Of a stretch of DNA of 64,000 nt, positions 1 to 11,116 are shown in pieces. The position numbers were made by a program, and so were the translations under genes. This DNA is from Alopecurus myosuroides (taxonomy: Eukaryota > Streptophyta > Magnoliopsida > Poales > Poaceae). The stretch is taken from assembly GCA_028641055.1 (NCBI GenBank), contig CM054062.1:231140696-231204695 (forward strand). The letters run 5' to 3'. The stretch's first letter is position 1; the number at the start of each line of letters is the position of its first letter. Under the pieces are notes generated by a model that saw nothing but the letters and a program-made list of their open reading frames with translations, was not told the origin of the DNA and searched no databases.

Positions 1-319
1 GACCCAGTTGCACACATTTGTCATTTTTTGCTCGGCCTAAAATATGACAAGTTTCAGATTAGGAATTCATAGTAGAGTTTATCACATATAAGATTTTCCC
101 CAATTTTAAAACTTTCAAATGCCGATTTTGTACCATTCAAAAAACGAGCTCGGGCTCCAAAATAAGAACGCCACGCTCGTCAAAGTTGAACCAAATTAGA
201 GTCACAAGGGTTGGAAAGTGAAGGTAAATTGGTCTTCTCTCCCTGACCCCCTCGCTCGTTGCCTGCCCACTCTCTCTTGCTTATCGCTTCCCCTATCCCC
301 CCGGAAACCTCCGCCCGCC
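1..319 (+). promoter_or_regulatory. 5' flank and probable promoter of the CLPT gene
   Basis: The 319 bases before the start codon contain no ORF I trust. A TATA-like run (ATATAAG) lies at about 86-92, which would put transcription start near 115-125 and give a 5' leader of roughly 200 bases. Composition turns from AT-rich to pyrimidine- and GC-rich from about 235 onward, usual for a grass 5' UTR. The element is inferred from position only; no transcript evidence is available here. Confidence 0.4.
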
Positions 320-3300
320 ATGGCGACCGCCGCCCAGGCCGCCGCCACATTCATCTCCTTCCTCTCATCCTCCCACCACCACACCACCCCCTCATTCTCA
401 GTCTCCTTCCTGCCGACCCCCGTCCTACCCGCCTTGCTCCGGGCCGCTGCCGCGGGGGCCCCAACCCCCACCTCCCGCTACCGGGGCCGTCGAATCGCCG
501 CCGCGGTCGCTCAGCTCCCCACTAAGTGAGTACGGTTAATAACATCGCGAGTACTCAGCAATTCTTCCTGACAAAACATTTCTGAACTAGCGCTGTTTCT
601 CCTAAGTCTTCAATCTCTTCCTGATAAAATATAAGATGTTTTAGCCTTTTACCACATTCACATATAGCTACATGTATCTAGATAATTTTAAGTGTATATG
701 TTCACTCTTATTAGTTTATATCTAGTCAATATGTACAATAGCTAGAACATCTTATATTTGGTAACGGAGGGAGTACTTGTTTATCGCTATCTGATTGTTG
801 TGTTTCCTGCTATGATCTTACTTCTGAACTTACTGTTTTTAGGAATCCAGAGCTTGCTTCTGGGGAGAAGAAAATCCGGTGAGCTACAATTCCCTCAATA
901 TTTCACCATACTGTACTCGGAGTTGACATGGGGATTCACTGCACACAGGTGGTCGTCAAGGGCGGTGCGGTCATTCGCAATGGCAGAGCTGGAGGCACGA
1001 AAGATGAGGTACCCAACCACAGGCACCGAGGGGCTTCTTATGGGCATACTCGTTGAAGGTGACGCGAAGCCACAAACGATCTTACATTTCTGCAAAACAT
1101 TTGCTTATTTGCTATACTTGGTGGGTAACTTAACTGCGGCAAATTAGTAGTAAACTGTGTTTGCAAATAGTAGCATGAATTGAAGAAAAGAATGGTTGAG
1201 GAGTTAGAACTTGAAAGGGTCGTCGAGATTTCTCCTCAGAAACATACCATAAGTCGATCTGATACTAATGATCATATGTTTATGTACCAAGAATATCTAG
1301 GTAGGATTTTTTTGCGCATGAGCGTGTGCAGTACATCTACATGTCTGGTGAAAATACGTAACGTAAAGCAAAATGTTGGAGCCATGAGCAATGGTACATA
1401 AGTGGTTAGACCACAAATCAACCTTTTCAATGCAGATTTTGGTTTTGACAAGTCATGTAATCCTCGAGCGCTTCCATTATCTTATTTACATGGATGATAT
1501 CAACTAGTTCATACTGTCTAATGATGGAAAACCTCATGAAGCCAAAACTTTGTGGCAATATGGCATGCAGGTCTTTTAATAGGATAGAAGCAATCTAAAG
1601 TCTGCAGCATTATTTTGGTTTGATTGCCCCATAAAAGCCAAGAATATAATAATTTATGGCCAACTGTTTACAGAAAAATAAAATAAAAGAGAACACAGTT
1701 TAATGTAGAAGTTGCGGAGATTTGGAGTATGCCAACCCTTTCTTTGGTTCATGACGCTGTAGAGTTTGTGCCTCCTTTTGCTGACTCACGAAGATAGGGT
1801 TGAAGAGTAGTATGAGGTGTTATATGCATAGGGTTAGCCGATGACAGTTTCTAGGTGCTAAAGAATGCTTATTTCAACCTTCATCTTCGATGGGCGTTGA
1901 TTCACATAACATTTTGTTTCAAATTAATATGTTATTGTTGAAGCATGAGAAACTATTTTCTGCTGCAAGGCCCGCAACACAAGGCACCCATGCTACAGCA
2001 AAACCTCTTAGCAGCAGTTCTGGTTGACATCTAAAGATTGCTAATATTTTGCCAAAATATTGACAACTGTGAGCTAACATTTGCTGTCCATCATTTTTCT
2101 ACATTCGATGCCTATTTTGATGCACTGAGATACAAGTTTGTTGTTTTCAGGAACTAGCGGCGCGGCAAAACTTATGCGTGCTAATGGAATCACATTGCTC
2201 ACAGTGCGTGACGTGGCGGCGGAAGTTCTTGGGAAGTCAGAAATGTTTTACTTCAGTCCTATGCACCCACCATTGACAGAATCTGCGCAAAGAGCTCTTG
2301 ATGGGGCTGTAAATGAGAAATTAAAATCAGGTTATTTGACTTATTTCATTCAAAATACTAGCTTCCACTGTTTGTACACTCTCATTCTTGTTGAAAAGAT
2401 ACTAAAATGCTTGCCTGTGCTCTCTAGTGCCGGTATCTTAGTGCGCCACATGTTTCTTCTTATTGTTATGGAGGCTTGGATAATGAATATATTATTTCCT
2501 CTTTGGCGAATCAGAAGTGTTGTCATGTCATTTCCGAAATTTCTAATTTCCAAAAGATAAATAAAGTTGCCGAATATCATATATTCACATTGCGTTCATC
2601 TTTAATGATTTCATATTGGGATGCAAAGACTTCTAAGCCACGCCTTACGTTTGCTACTTTACTCTTGCAAAATTTGATATAGTAATCTTACTATACGATG
2701 TCTGTATGTTACATATGCTACAATCTTGATGGCCAATACTAAAATTCTAACAGGTTTCCATAGTCATGCTTTTAAGTGATCATTGCATGTTACTACTTCA
2801 AGTACTACAGAACAAGTAAAACATGTCATCATATATAGTAGGTCACTACAGAGGTACAGATTAGTAGGTCACTCTATTGTTAAAACAGTAGTTTCCAATT
2901 CATGCAGACTTCATTGTTTTCGGTCTAACTACTACTATTTTATTTATTTTTAGTCTTGTATAATATTAATCTACAGTTTGACACCCATAAGTAAAGTAAT
3001 AATATTTCCTGAATTAGAAGTGTACATGATCTGTAGATTACTGAGTAGCCTTACTGTGTACAGTTTTGTTTTCACGATGTGTTATATTCTTTCATTTATA
3101 TAATTTACTTCATTTCCCTGATTAACGTCTATCAGACAATTAGGCTATGCACACCTGCTGACCTCCATCTGTAACATAAGAGTGTGAAGTGTTAAAAAGA
3201 TGATGAATAGAAATGGCACTGCTTAATTGCAGATGCTACTTTTGGACCCATCTATAACATACGAGTGTGAAGTGTTAATAAATGATGAATAGAAATGGCA

Positions 3301-6300
3301 CTGCTTAATCGCAGATGTTACTTTTGGACATGAAGCATCGTTGAGTTGCTTTTCTTAACCATAAGGATTTTGCTCAATGGTATCTGAATTTGTTTATGTA
3401 CGATATATGCCTACAACATAATATAAATCTACAGCACGTGTATTCCTTCCCGTAACAGTGTTACTCATTCCTTCATGTTATCTATGCTAGCTAATTCCTC
3501 TGTACCCTTTTATAAGACGTTTTGGCAAGCTCCAAAACGTCTTATATAAGGGGACAGAGGGAGTAGATTATTATTTTTGTGCTGCAAAGTTAAATTAATG
3601 TTATAAGGTTTCTAGAGTGTCAGCCACATTTTTGTTCTTCACACGGGGATTTAGGCTCCCAAAATAAACTGACATTTTTTCAGTTGTTTAGAGAACATGA
3701 TCTGAATATTGAACTAATCCTTCATTCTCATAGTTCCTAATCCTGGTAATAGAAGCAGTAATTTCAAGCTATTGGGGGGAGTACATGTACCTATTAATAG
3801 AAACCGAACTAATTGTGACATCGGGCTCCTCGCTCGTGGAGCTAATATCTGTATATCTTGTTTAGGTATCTGTACTTCTCGATAGGTTATGTTATAAATC
3901 AATCATGTTTTTGTCAGATGTTTGACAAATGAGGGGATTACCCTACAGCGATACAGAGAATCCATAAGGCCATAACTATAAGCTACAAAGTCTGCAGTGA
4001 ATAGGATTTACTATGATTGGATCATTTGATCCATATGAAAAATCCGAGAAGATGTTGGACTCTATTATGATCTTAGTAATATTCTTTGTGCCTCCTTAAC
4101 TCCTACAAGAGCCTATGTCTATTTTATGTTGTTTACAGCTCCCAAACGGGAGAGCATAACTGCATAAGTCAATGTTACCAAAATCTGGATCAATATTTGG
4201 TCGGGGTGACAAGAGTTTGTGTTCATCTGGTTTGTTGCCAAAACAGTATTCTTCACAATTTGTTGTGCAAATCAAACCTGACATGTTTCGGCCAGACTTT
4301 GACTTAACTTGGCAATGCAAATGTTTACATAAAGCAAGCAATCAAAGACACCCTGAATGCAGAACTGAAAACACCAGTTTTCACAAAGCATAGAACCATT
4401 TTCCCAAGCATCACACCAGGCCATGTGTTACTCAATTCTGTTAACAACCTTGAAATGCATCGAAAGTGCCTCAAAGCCTCCTCCGTGTCAAAATTCATGT
4501 CGTCTTAGAATCCATGGCAAGTCAAACATATTAAGGTTTGACCATCATGTAGAAATCTGAGCAGCACCAAATTGATAGTACTAGGTCCATCATGAAATAT
4601 ACTTTCATACATGCTTATTTTCATCAAAACTGATGGTCCAAATGTAACCCTGGAGACCATGTCAATGCAGGAGAGAGTACTTAATTCCTTGTTTCTTTTG
4701 TAAAATCTTCATTGTTTCTGGCTTGATAGAGACTTACGAGCTCCGTTCCTCCAATGGCTTGAGGAAGCTGTTTCAGCGTATCATGTGTTGTATGATATAT
4801 ATTGTTGTAGCTGTTGTAGCTATAGGCATTATATCTGCTTCTATTTTACATGCAACCTTGGTTGACCTCAGCTTTTGTTTACATTTCAACAAAGCATAAC
4901 TCTTGTCTGCAAGAATTATATGTCATGTCATATCACAAAAAATGATTTCAACTGGATCATGTTGGTTCCATTTTTTAATAAGGTGTGTCGAAACTTCGCT
5001 GGTGCTAGCAATTCTGTCTTCAAGAACTATACAAAATGCTTTCATGGGATCTTCTACATTGATTGTCCGGAATTAGCATCCAGGAGTTCTTAGCAGTTAG
5101 CACCGCCATGACCTACTTAGGTTGATAATTCCAGCTTCACATTCATGAGATGAGATCTACATATATGCAGGCCTGGGGATAGGTAGCAGGCTCGTGCCGT
5201 TCTGCTTAGGCTATAATTTGCATGATGTTAAGGTTGAAATTGTGATTGATGATGAATTGAATATAAGATGACATTTGACAAGTTTCACGCACCAACCACT
5301 AGAACTATGAGTCCGAACTGATATAAAGGGGTAGACAATCCACACAAAGTATGACTCAAGAGGCCTATAGTGGACAGAGAGGGGGCCAGAGCAACAACCA
5401 GTAGAATTGCGCAGCCATTTCTAATAAACCGCGAAAGCCGAGACTTGAACCCAAGACCTCTGCTCTGATACCATATCAAGTTTCATGCAGCAGCCACTGA
5501 ACCAAAAGTCTGATGGAAAGGGTTAGGCAATCCACACATACTGTAACAATATTCACAAAGCCTGTCGTGAGAATTTAATGGTTTGCATGCCTTTATTTTC
5601 TAAGAGCATGAATCTCTCGAGACATGGCACTTGTGATCTGGGTGTCTGAGAATGATCTGCAATTGAAGCCAGACACTTTTGGCACCGTGAAGTTTGGCTG
5701 GCAGAAACAACAGTACCGATTTTAAATTGAATCAAAACCCTTGCACGAAATGACTGTCCCAAGTTTGACTGTAGCTACTACATTACAGTACAGAAAGTCG
5801 GTATTTCCCTTTTTGAATAGGTTTGTCCAAGGTTTTGTTAAGCGCTAGGTGTCGATTGAGCGTTTTGCCTCTGCTTTTCCCTTTTCTGAAGGATTAAAGT
5901 GCTAAGTGCAATCAAGCGCATATTTAAGCAGTTAAGCGCTAGGCGTTTTTGCTCCACTCAGCCCTAAGCGAGCTTAAGCGTGCGCCTAGGCGTGCTTTCA
6001 ATAACCTTGGGTTTGTCGCTTCATGTTTGGGTCAAAGCTATGAGTATTTTAGTTCAATGGAGCCTGGACTTTTGTGGCCACTCTATTCTAATGTGCACAA
6101 TGCTTTCATTGCTGTTGATTTTATCTACCTAATAATACTTATATGGTAAAAAAGACCGGGAAATTCATGAATATTGAACATCGAATCGAATCATGTAGGG
6201 TGTGTTTGGTAGCTAGAAAATTAGATTGATTGTAATTTTTAAGATTCCTGGTAATCCTAACCTCAGGAATGTGGTGGGGATATCAGGTACCTGCCTATTT

Positions 6301-7115
6301 CAAAGAGAGTATAAAACCCACAAATTGCCGGAATCTTGTTCTCCCCTGGTCTAGCATTCCTAACTAACCTTTCAGATCTCGTGCCAAATACAGGAATCTT
6401 TTCGGATTACCACTTAATTCCTGGGAATCTCTCAATAGTCCTGATACCAAACTCCCCCTAAGGTCAAATCTGTGTTTCTGAGTCCTGAATTTTGATTCCC
6501 TTGTATGGTGGTCACTGGGCGGTATTGTAGGAGTTCCTTTTTCTTTGGGAGGGCAAGCTTCCCGGCCTCTGCATCTTCCAATGCACACAAGCATAATTTT
6601 GTTGCGAAGAATGTGAGGCATCAGGGCCAAATAAATCGGCCTACACAAATAAAAAGAGAAAATGACAAACAAAACATCACCTCGAGGCAAAAAGCAATTG
6701 TCGGGGCCCAGGTTCAAACTGGGTAGTTCTGTAGCAGATCTGCACAAAAACTTGAGCATAAATTGAGTGCGATGCATCTCTTTGTGTCTTTTTTCTACGT
6801 GCCCATCTGAAATATACTCTGATTATTCCTTCATTCTTTTTCTTAATGAGTTCAGTCTTGATTTTAGGTGAGGATGGAGAGGTAACGGCCAATCATTTGT
6901 TCCTGGCGATATGGTCAGATAAAGAGTCAGCTGGTCATAAGGTTCTGGCTTCCCTTGGTTTTGATGATGAGAAAGCCAGTTTGCTGGCCAAAACGGTAAT
7001 GCTCTAATTTCTTGGTTGAGGTAGATACTTCAGTCACAGAGGCCAGGGTTTCTCAATTCTCCTACTAACTAACCATTTTCAGGCTGGTGAAGAGGCAGCA
7101 ACGAGTCCTAGATAG
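320..7115 (+). CDS. CLPT1: Chloroplast CLPT-type accessory subunit of the Clp protease (Clp-N fold)
   Basis: Six exons with GT-AG borders: 320-525, 843-878, 949-1058, 2151-2330, 6868-6995 and 7083-7115, giving 693 bases and 230 residues, close to the roughly 240 of Arabidopsis CLPT1 and CLPT2. Residues 1 to about 65 are rich in Ser, Thr, Ala and Pro with almost no acidic residues, a typical plastid transit peptide. From residue 82 the protein follows the Clp N-terminal repeat fold: WSSRAVRSFAMAELEARK, then YPTTGTEGLLMGILVEG, then the hallmark FSPMHPPLTESAQRALD, and in exon 5 HLFLAIWSDKESAGHKVLA. There are no Walker motifs, so it is not a ClpC ATPase. Known family members bind the ClpPR core ring in the plastid stroma and aid its assembly. 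All junction phases agree, so the gene looks intact. CLPT1 and CLPT2 cannot be told apart with certainty here. Intron 4 is unusually long (4,537 bases) and full of small transposons. Confidence 0.93.
622..774. mobile_element. Stowaway-type MITE in CLPT intron 1 (left end eroded)
   Basis: The right end reads, on the minus strand, GTACTCCCTCCGTTACC followed by AAATATAAGATGTT. The left side repeats AAATATAAGATGTT in the opposite orientation at about 626-640 but lacks the terminal CTCCCTCCGT block. The 150-bp size, the terminal motif and the TA next to it fit the grass Stowaway (Tc1/mariner) group. The intact right end lies about 70 bases before exon 2. Confidence 0.6.
3489..3566. mobile_element. 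Very short Stowaway-like hairpin in CLPT intron 4
   Basis: Two arms, TATAAGACGTTTTGG and CCAAAACGTCTTATA, face each other with only about five bases between them, and the outer ends carry CCTCTGTACCC and GGGGACAGAGGGAGTA. The whole element is about 78 bp and would fold into a nearly perfect hairpin. The ends match grass Stowaway elements, but the internal body is missing. Confidence 0.6.
5276..5538 (-). mobile_element. TRIM/SMART-like miniature LTR retrotransposon in CLPT intron 4
   Basis: Two direct repeats of about 65-71 bp (5276-5346 and 5474-5538) share CAAGTTTCA at one end and CAATCCACACA at the other. Between them are about 127 bp. Directly against the right repeat lies GCTCTGATACCA (5462-5473), the complement of the initiator tRNA-Met primer binding site TGGTATCAGAGC, so the element reads on the minus strand. 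There is no coding capacity. The size and layout fit the smallest LTR elements (TRIM or SMART). I found no convincing polypurine tract or target duplication, and the repeats are diverged, so it is an old copy. Confidence 0.5.
5821..6016. mobile_element. 184-bp MITE with CCAAGGTT ends and GTTTGT target duplication, CLPT intron 4
   Basis: The element runs 5827-6010. The left end CCAAGGTTTTGTTAAGCGC and the complement of the right end CCAAGGTTATTGAAAGCACG form imperfect terminal inverted repeats of about 20 bp. The six bases GTTTGT stand directly before (5821-5826) and directly after (6011-6016), as expected for a target site duplication. The body is built from GCGCTAGGCG-like words in both orientations. 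There is no ORF. I cannot assign the superfamily from this alone. Confidence 0.65.
6198..6458. mobile_element. MITE-like inverted-repeat element, CLPT intron 4
   Basis: The left end GGGTGTGTTTGGTA and the complement of the right end GGGGGAGTTTGGTA are inverted repeats about 260 bp apart. Inside, GATTCCTGGTAATCC near the left is answered by GGATTACCACTTAATTCC near the right. GTGTTTGGT ends are common in small grass DNA elements of the PIF/Harbinger and hAT groups. The target duplication is unclear (GTA against TAA), so the assignment is tentative. Confidence 0.4.
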
Positions 7116-8638
7116 CAGAGAGAGCAACTAGCTTATTATTGAGCTTCTCTGAGGCTATGTGTGCACTTGGCAACCTCTAGGCACTAGCTGGCGGCTCAGT
7201 ACCGTGGACCCACGTTAAGTTAACTTGAAGAGATTGCTTTGATAAGATTCAAGGTACTTATGATCTGTTAGGTCGAATCCAACACATGTACTCCCGCTAT
7301 TGCCAAAGCCCAAATGCGGTACATGTGAAAACATTGCAATGTATTTTCGAACGAACATGCTTCTGTTCCACACTCAGCTGGATTTGTGGACTGCCCTTGA
7401 AAGACTCTTTCAGAGATTCAGATTTTGAGTTCATGTCTTCCTTGATGAGAGTTCTTGTTCAGTTTGCAACCTGAAAAACAATAAGCATTCCATGTAAAGT
7501 AGCTACGCGCATCAATGTGAAATGTTGATATGGGTCATATGCTCTGCATCCGAAGCTTCTTATGCAAATATTTCCAAGATATGCCATGGTTGACACTTGG
7601 CCAACATTTGTGCCTAGAACTGTATGTATAGTTCTCTCATCATTCTACGCCGGGGGAGAGGTTTGGCCACTTTACACCAAATGTGCAACACGAGGTTGGT
7701 ACCTGGCACGATGCTTTGATTACAAGGACATCTACCTCGAAATCTTTTACATTGTTTATTTATTTATTTCCACCTTGCCTCCCTTGCGCATCAGTTTATT
7801 GGCACATAACTAAGCTGACAGGGACTATCAGGAGGTCATACATTGTATTCGTGGACAGGGAAATGTCATGGCTCGACACTCAGCATGTACATACTGGAAG
7901 CTGACGCCATGTTGGTGTGGTCAGGTCAGGTGACCTGCCTCATTCCTGAGCTGAGATTTCCGCTGTGAGGTCATCGTCAGGTATCACTTCGTTCTGCCAC
8001 CGACAGGGCGTCTCCTGCTGGATCAGAACTAGCTAGCTCGGCGCTCGGGGTGTAGTAGATGAATAGAGCAGCCGTACTCGGGTTGTGTCTAGGATAACAT
8101 AGGAAGCAATGCGATTAATTATAGTTTCTTGCGTGCCAGCAACTGCGTGTGTACTTTCAAATTTATGGTACACTGTTTATCACTGTTTACCTACCTTTTG
8201 ACATGCATATCCAGTCTAACCGTTCACGCTGCTTCCACATAATGGCATTGATTACATGTTCAGAAAGTGGTAAGGAACACTTTGTACTTCCGTGGGAAAT
8301 AATGTACATTTCAAGCCTCACGATTGCTACCTGCTAGCTAGCTAGGAGTAGCTAGTAGCTACTATATATACACCAAGTCTCCGAGTTAACGAACGAGCAA
8401 GCAAAAAGTTGTGTGCAACCTACGTGTTGGCTAGTTTCTTGTCATATGTTCAAGCGTGCACCAGTCTACTAGAGTAATGGAAGGCTATATAAAACCAGGA
8501 TAATTTAGCTCCCCCCGGCGCGCTTTATGGATTGTTTACTCTTTCGTGCGTCCCGCTTTCCTTCGAATGTTTGCATCAAAATGCATGTGCCACATTTTTT
8601 GCTTATTTGTATATTAGAGTTCCTTTGGCGTTCAAAGG
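7116..8638 (+). other. 3' UTR and downstream flank of the CLPT gene
   Basis: No ORF here resembles a known protein. An AATAAG hexamer near 7481 could serve as the polyadenylation signal, giving a 3' UTR of roughly 400 bases. Two TATA-like sites (TATATATA near 8364 and CTATATAAAA near 8485) look like promoters but have no recognisable gene after them. Confidence 0.4.
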
Positions 8639-8902
8639 TACTCCCTCCGTCCACTTTTAATCTACATTCTATAAGTTTTAAGACAAATTAGCAAGTCATT
8701 TAAAATTACTGCCTAGATATATGAACAACCAATCTAACTCACATTAAAGATAATGACATCCAATGGGAAAATCAAGACTTCTTCGTTTTTTGTGTTGGTG
8801 TTGATTACCGAGAAGAGAATTAATGAGCAGAGCCTAAGATGTAGATTAAAAGTGGACAAATTTTTAATCTAGAATGTAGATTAAAAGTGGACGTAGGGAG
8901 TA
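8639..8902. mobile_element. Stowaway-like MITE downstream of CLPT
   Basis: The left end TACTCCCTCCGTCCACTTTT and the right end, which reads TACTCCCTACGTCCACTTTT on the other strand, are near-perfect terminal inverted repeats. TA is present at both outer edges. The 264-bp body has no ORF, and the right arm contains a second partial copy of the GTAGATTAAAAGTGGAC end sequence. Size, ends and TA target fit Stowaway. Confidence 0.75.
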
Positions 8903-10146
8903 AGAGATAGCATGCAGCTCTTGTACTCATCCATGGTCCATGCACTGACAAGATAATTCTGAAGATTGCCTTTTTTAGGTCACACCGAAGATTGCTAATA
9001 GTACAATGCTAGAGATAGTATGAGTCTCTTATTCCGGAAAAGGGGACGACTTTCGACCTCTGCATCCATTGACGAACATAAATATATAGTAATATTGATT
9101 ATTTAACAATGCCAAGAAAATTGGGCTTTGAACAAACCGGCAAACAAAAAGTAAAGAAAAACCCAACACCATCCAAAATGGATCGCCTTGCAACAATATC
9201 TCGACAATCCTACCACAATCCCTATAACACTTGCAGGGATGTTGACGACTCCAACCGAAGGTCTAGCTCGGGATTTCATCCATGAAGCCGAGTTTCGAGT
9301 CACCGCCTTTAACAAAAGCACGACGCACACCTGAGACCGCATTGCCTGATATCATGCATTTCCCATATATGCATCAACATGATGCATCTCTCATCCATGC
9401 AAGTATAAACCCAACGAGGTGCGAGTGGTACTCCGTAGGAGTAGGAGCAATAGACGTGTGACGTGAGTACCTAACAGAATACCCCTAGGAAAGCTAACTA
9501 GCACTGTAGGTTCTAATCCAGATCTCTTTGGGAGCTGCGGCCACTGGCCACCCACATGGTCTCCTCCACACTAGACAACTCTACTGTCATATCTCTAGTT
9601 CCCCACAAGCCCACAAGTCAAGGAGATAGATTCACGAAGACTTGTCCTGTAGATCGATATGATGGCTCATGCATCTCCAAAGGAAGGTCGTGCTATCTCT
9701 TTCTTTCTTAGGCCGTTTGACCACTAGCACTGCACGGGTTATGCGGTTTTGGACCACCACTTAGCACAAGGCCACAAGCGTAGGAGTAGCCGCGCTTAGG
9801 CTTTTGCTCTCTCTGTCTATCGGACGTGTAGGAGCACTGTGCTGCTGTGACTTGAGAAAGCTTCGCTCGCCCTTGTTCTGCTTCCACGCACCAGACCGCA
9901 TTCAATGCACTGCCAGTGCAAGCCCGGCTGTGGTCCGGCAAAGCCTCAGGTGCCTGCCGAGTCCTGTGGCATACTTCGTCCAATCATTCAGTTACCTCAG
10001 CAGCCTCAGGGGTAGACTGACTGTATCACTAGCAGTAGCAGTATCAACTTTGCTCAATTTGATGCAGTTAACTAGTATACCTTTGCTCGATCGCCTCCAT
10101 GGAAATGCATAGCACGAGTTGGTTTAATTTCAATGAAGTCAGGGAG

Positions 10147-10147
<1 letters not shown>
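8903..10147. other. Intergenic DNA without recognisable genes
   Basis: Reading frames are short and resemble nothing I know. The stretch near 9040-9340 (a purine-rich start, then a block rich in CCAAC and CGACGA words) resembles decayed transposon tails common in wheat-type genomes, but I cannot assign it. Confidence 0.3.
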
Positions 10148-10201
<54 letters not shown>

Positions 10202-10202
10202 G
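10148..10202. repeat. (TG)n dinucleotide microsatellite
   Basis: About 27 uninterrupted TG units. A pure repeat of this length is likely to be length-polymorphic. It produces spurious Thr-His reading frames on the minus strand that should not be annotated as genes. Confidence 0.97.
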
Positions 10203-11116
10203 GCGTGTAGACACACTCGAACGATATTCTTCTATTGGCCCTAAAAGTACTTGCACTGTTTTCTAACACACGCGCACACTTCAGTGTCAGTGCATTAGAA
10301 TTTCCTCCCAGCCACATAAACAAACTCGCGCTGGACTACCAAAGAAAAATCGCGACCATTCCATGAAAACATGGAAAAGATTGGGCATGCACAGATGTAT
10401 ACCACATCAAGGACCGGCCATGTTCATAACAAGAATAATATTTTGCGCGGGACTTGTATAATAATCTATCTGCTGCTAGTACGTACAAGGAGCGAGTTTG
10501 GCCTTATTATTGGACATACGCCTTGGGCATCCATGCGGGGGCTCCATTTGTTTGCATCGGCTGTCGGCAAAACAGATGGTCTACGTACCCTGCTGTATTC
10601 TGATCCAGCTGACATCCTGTCACTGAAACCCATTACCGGCCGCAGGATTTCTGGGAGGACCTACTCCCGACTCGCTGAAAGCAATAGAGAAGTAGGGGGG
10701 AGGCATGGCCCACGTACTCAAACCTCAGCTAAATTTTGGGGATTCCTATGCGCTGACCGCACGAGTGCAAGGCCAGAAATTAAAGCAATCAAGTGTACCT
10801 CTACCCAAGTCAGTTCCTCTAGAATAGTAGGAGTACTCGCTCCGTCCCTTTTCTAAAGCATATTACTTTTTCAGAGAAATATAAGTCGATTTTAAGCGTA
10901 TTCCTATGTTGCTCAGCACATGCCGATTATAATAAGTGCTTATTCTTTATTGTAGGTTATCCCCTTGATTACGCATTGGGTCCATTTGTGGTTCTATCCA
11001 ACCGCTGAAGCAACGGCCTGTACTAGGTGCAACCTGCTGGAATTGGTGGCACAAGATGTTATGTATTTTTAGATGGTTGATCCATGTATCAACTATTTAT
11101 GATCCATGATTTGTAG
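10203..11116. other. Intergenic DNA, no gene seen
   Basis: The stretch includes an open frame of 161 codons at 10371-10856 with no similarity to a known family and no clear gene signals. Near 10840 there is a CTCGCTCCGTCCC block followed by an ATATAAGTCG-like word, probably the eroded end of another Stowaway-type element. Confidence 0.3.

Noticed and set aside
4086..4400. Overlapping small frames in CLPT intron 4 as a hidden gene
   Set aside because: They lie inside an intron bounded by well-supported exons, on both strands at once, and match nothing known.
10068..10323. His-Thr repeat proteins over the TG repeat
   Set aside because: They are translations of the microsatellite.
10371..10856. 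161-codon + strand frame
   Set aside because: No family resemblance, no promoter or splice context, and the codon pattern changes along its length.
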